The position numbers and the translations under genes are program-made. Under the pieces are notes generated by a model. It was not told where the DNA came from and did not search any database. It saw nothing but the letters and a program-made list of their open reading frames with translations. From contig DGBF01000024.1 of assembly GCA_002384725.1 (NCBI GenBank), positions 3,351-10,064 on the forward strand: a stretch of 6,714 nt of DNA. Reading direction: 5' to 3'. Positions 6,225 to 6,714 of the stretch are shown here, one piece after another (the stretch's first letter is position 1; every line of letters starts with the position of its first letter). Source of the stretch: Flavobacteriales bacterium UBA4011 (GTDB lineage Bacteria; Bacteroidota; Bacteroidia; Flavobacteriales_D; Crocinitomicaceae).

Positions 6225-6714
6225 GAGAAAATGGTAAATTATCCAAATGGCAAAATCGCCTTCATGAGATTATTTATGGAGCCGATACACCCGCAGGTAA
6301 ACTTTTCGATGTAATCCTATTAATTGTCATTCTCGCTAGTATCATCATCGTAATGCTAGAAAGCGTGAAGCCAATTGACGCGAAATACCATCAAACACTC
6401 AATATCCTTGAATGGATTATTACGATACTTTTTACTCTTGAATATGTAGCAAGGATTATTTCAGTTAAACAGCCCTTCAAATACATTTTTAGTTTTTATG
6501 GTGTCGTTGATTTGTTGTCGACCGTGCCAAAATACATCTCCCTCTTATTCGCAGGAACCCATGCCTTTACGGCCCTTCGTGCCTTGCGCCTGTTGCGCGT
6601 CTTTAGAATATTGAAATTAGCCCGCTATATCGGCGAGTCTCGAAACCTTACCAATGCCCTAAAAGCGAGTCGTGCGAAAATTTTCGTTTTCCTTTTTGCT
6701 GTTTTGATTATTGC
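6221..6714 (+). CDS. Voltage-gated (Kv-type) ion channel, 5' part, cut by window end
   Basis: This is a six-transmembrane voltage-gated cation channel of the Ion_trans superfamily, probably potassium-selective, in the inner membrane. The visible 164 residues start MRENGKLSKWQNRLHEIIYG, a cytosolic amphipathic lead. S1 lies at about 26-46 (FDVILLIVILASIIIVMLES) and S2 at about 59-80, with Phe71 and Glu74 in ILFTLEY as a likely gating-charge transfer centre. S3 contains Asp97 (VVDLLSTVP). S4 at about 118-136 has positive charges at every third residue: Arg120, 123, 126, 129, Lys132 and Arg135. S5 begins near 152. The pore loop and TVGYGD-type filter lie beyond the window, so potassium selectivity is inferred from family resemblance. 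ATG 6221 is the only possible upstream start because an in-frame TAG lies at 6215-6217. The start overlaps the TGA of the preceding damaged frame. Confidence 0.9.
   Translation, partial: MRENGKLSKWQNRLHEIIYGADTPAGKLFDVILLIVILASIIIVMLESVKPIDAKYHQTLNILEWIITILFTLEYVARIISVKQPFKYIFSFYGVVDLLSTVPKYISLLFAGTHAFTALRALRLLRVFRILKLARYIGESRNLTNALKASRAKIFVFLFAVLII

Overview
The window looks like AT-rich chromosomal DNA of a Bacteroidota member, most likely Flavobacteriia. The evidence is a TonB-dependent receptor with an N-terminal carboxypeptidase-regulatory-like domain, coupled to a DUF4249 lipoprotein (a pairing typical of this phylum). A-rich leaders without strong Shine-Dalgarno sequences and two promoter sites fitting the Bacteroidota -33/-7 pattern (TTG, then TAnnTTTG) point the same way. 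Genus cannot be decided from the sequence.

Layout. The left part (about 130-4275) is read on the minus strand. In order of transcription it holds the receptor (4275-1864), the DUF4249 lipoprotein (1874-909, overlapping the receptor end), a decayed 3' half of a Blc-type lipocalin gene (896-590), and a small cytosolic protein of unknown function (459-130) with its own promoter. The right part is read on the plus strand. It holds a full-length YbjT-like SDR/DUF2867 protein (4398-5816), a 400-base stretch with a small exported-protein frame interrupted by an in-frame TAA (5961-6224), and the 5' part of a voltage-gated ion channel gene (6221 to the window end). The two halves diverge from a 122-base AT-rich intergenic region.

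How the genes relate. The receptor and DUF4249 lipoprotein probably form one outer-membrane uptake complex whose substrate cannot be read from the sequence. The channel is an inner-membrane Kv-type protein whose start codon overlaps the stop of the broken small frame by ATGA, so the two were probably once translated together. The lipocalin remnant and the YbjT-like gene may be remains of one older stress- or light-related neighbourhood, but that is only inference.

No CRISPR array, tRNA, rRNA, transposase or integrase was seen. I found no clear new biological system. The most notable signals are the two decayed genes and the start-site/promoter reinterpretation of the small protein.
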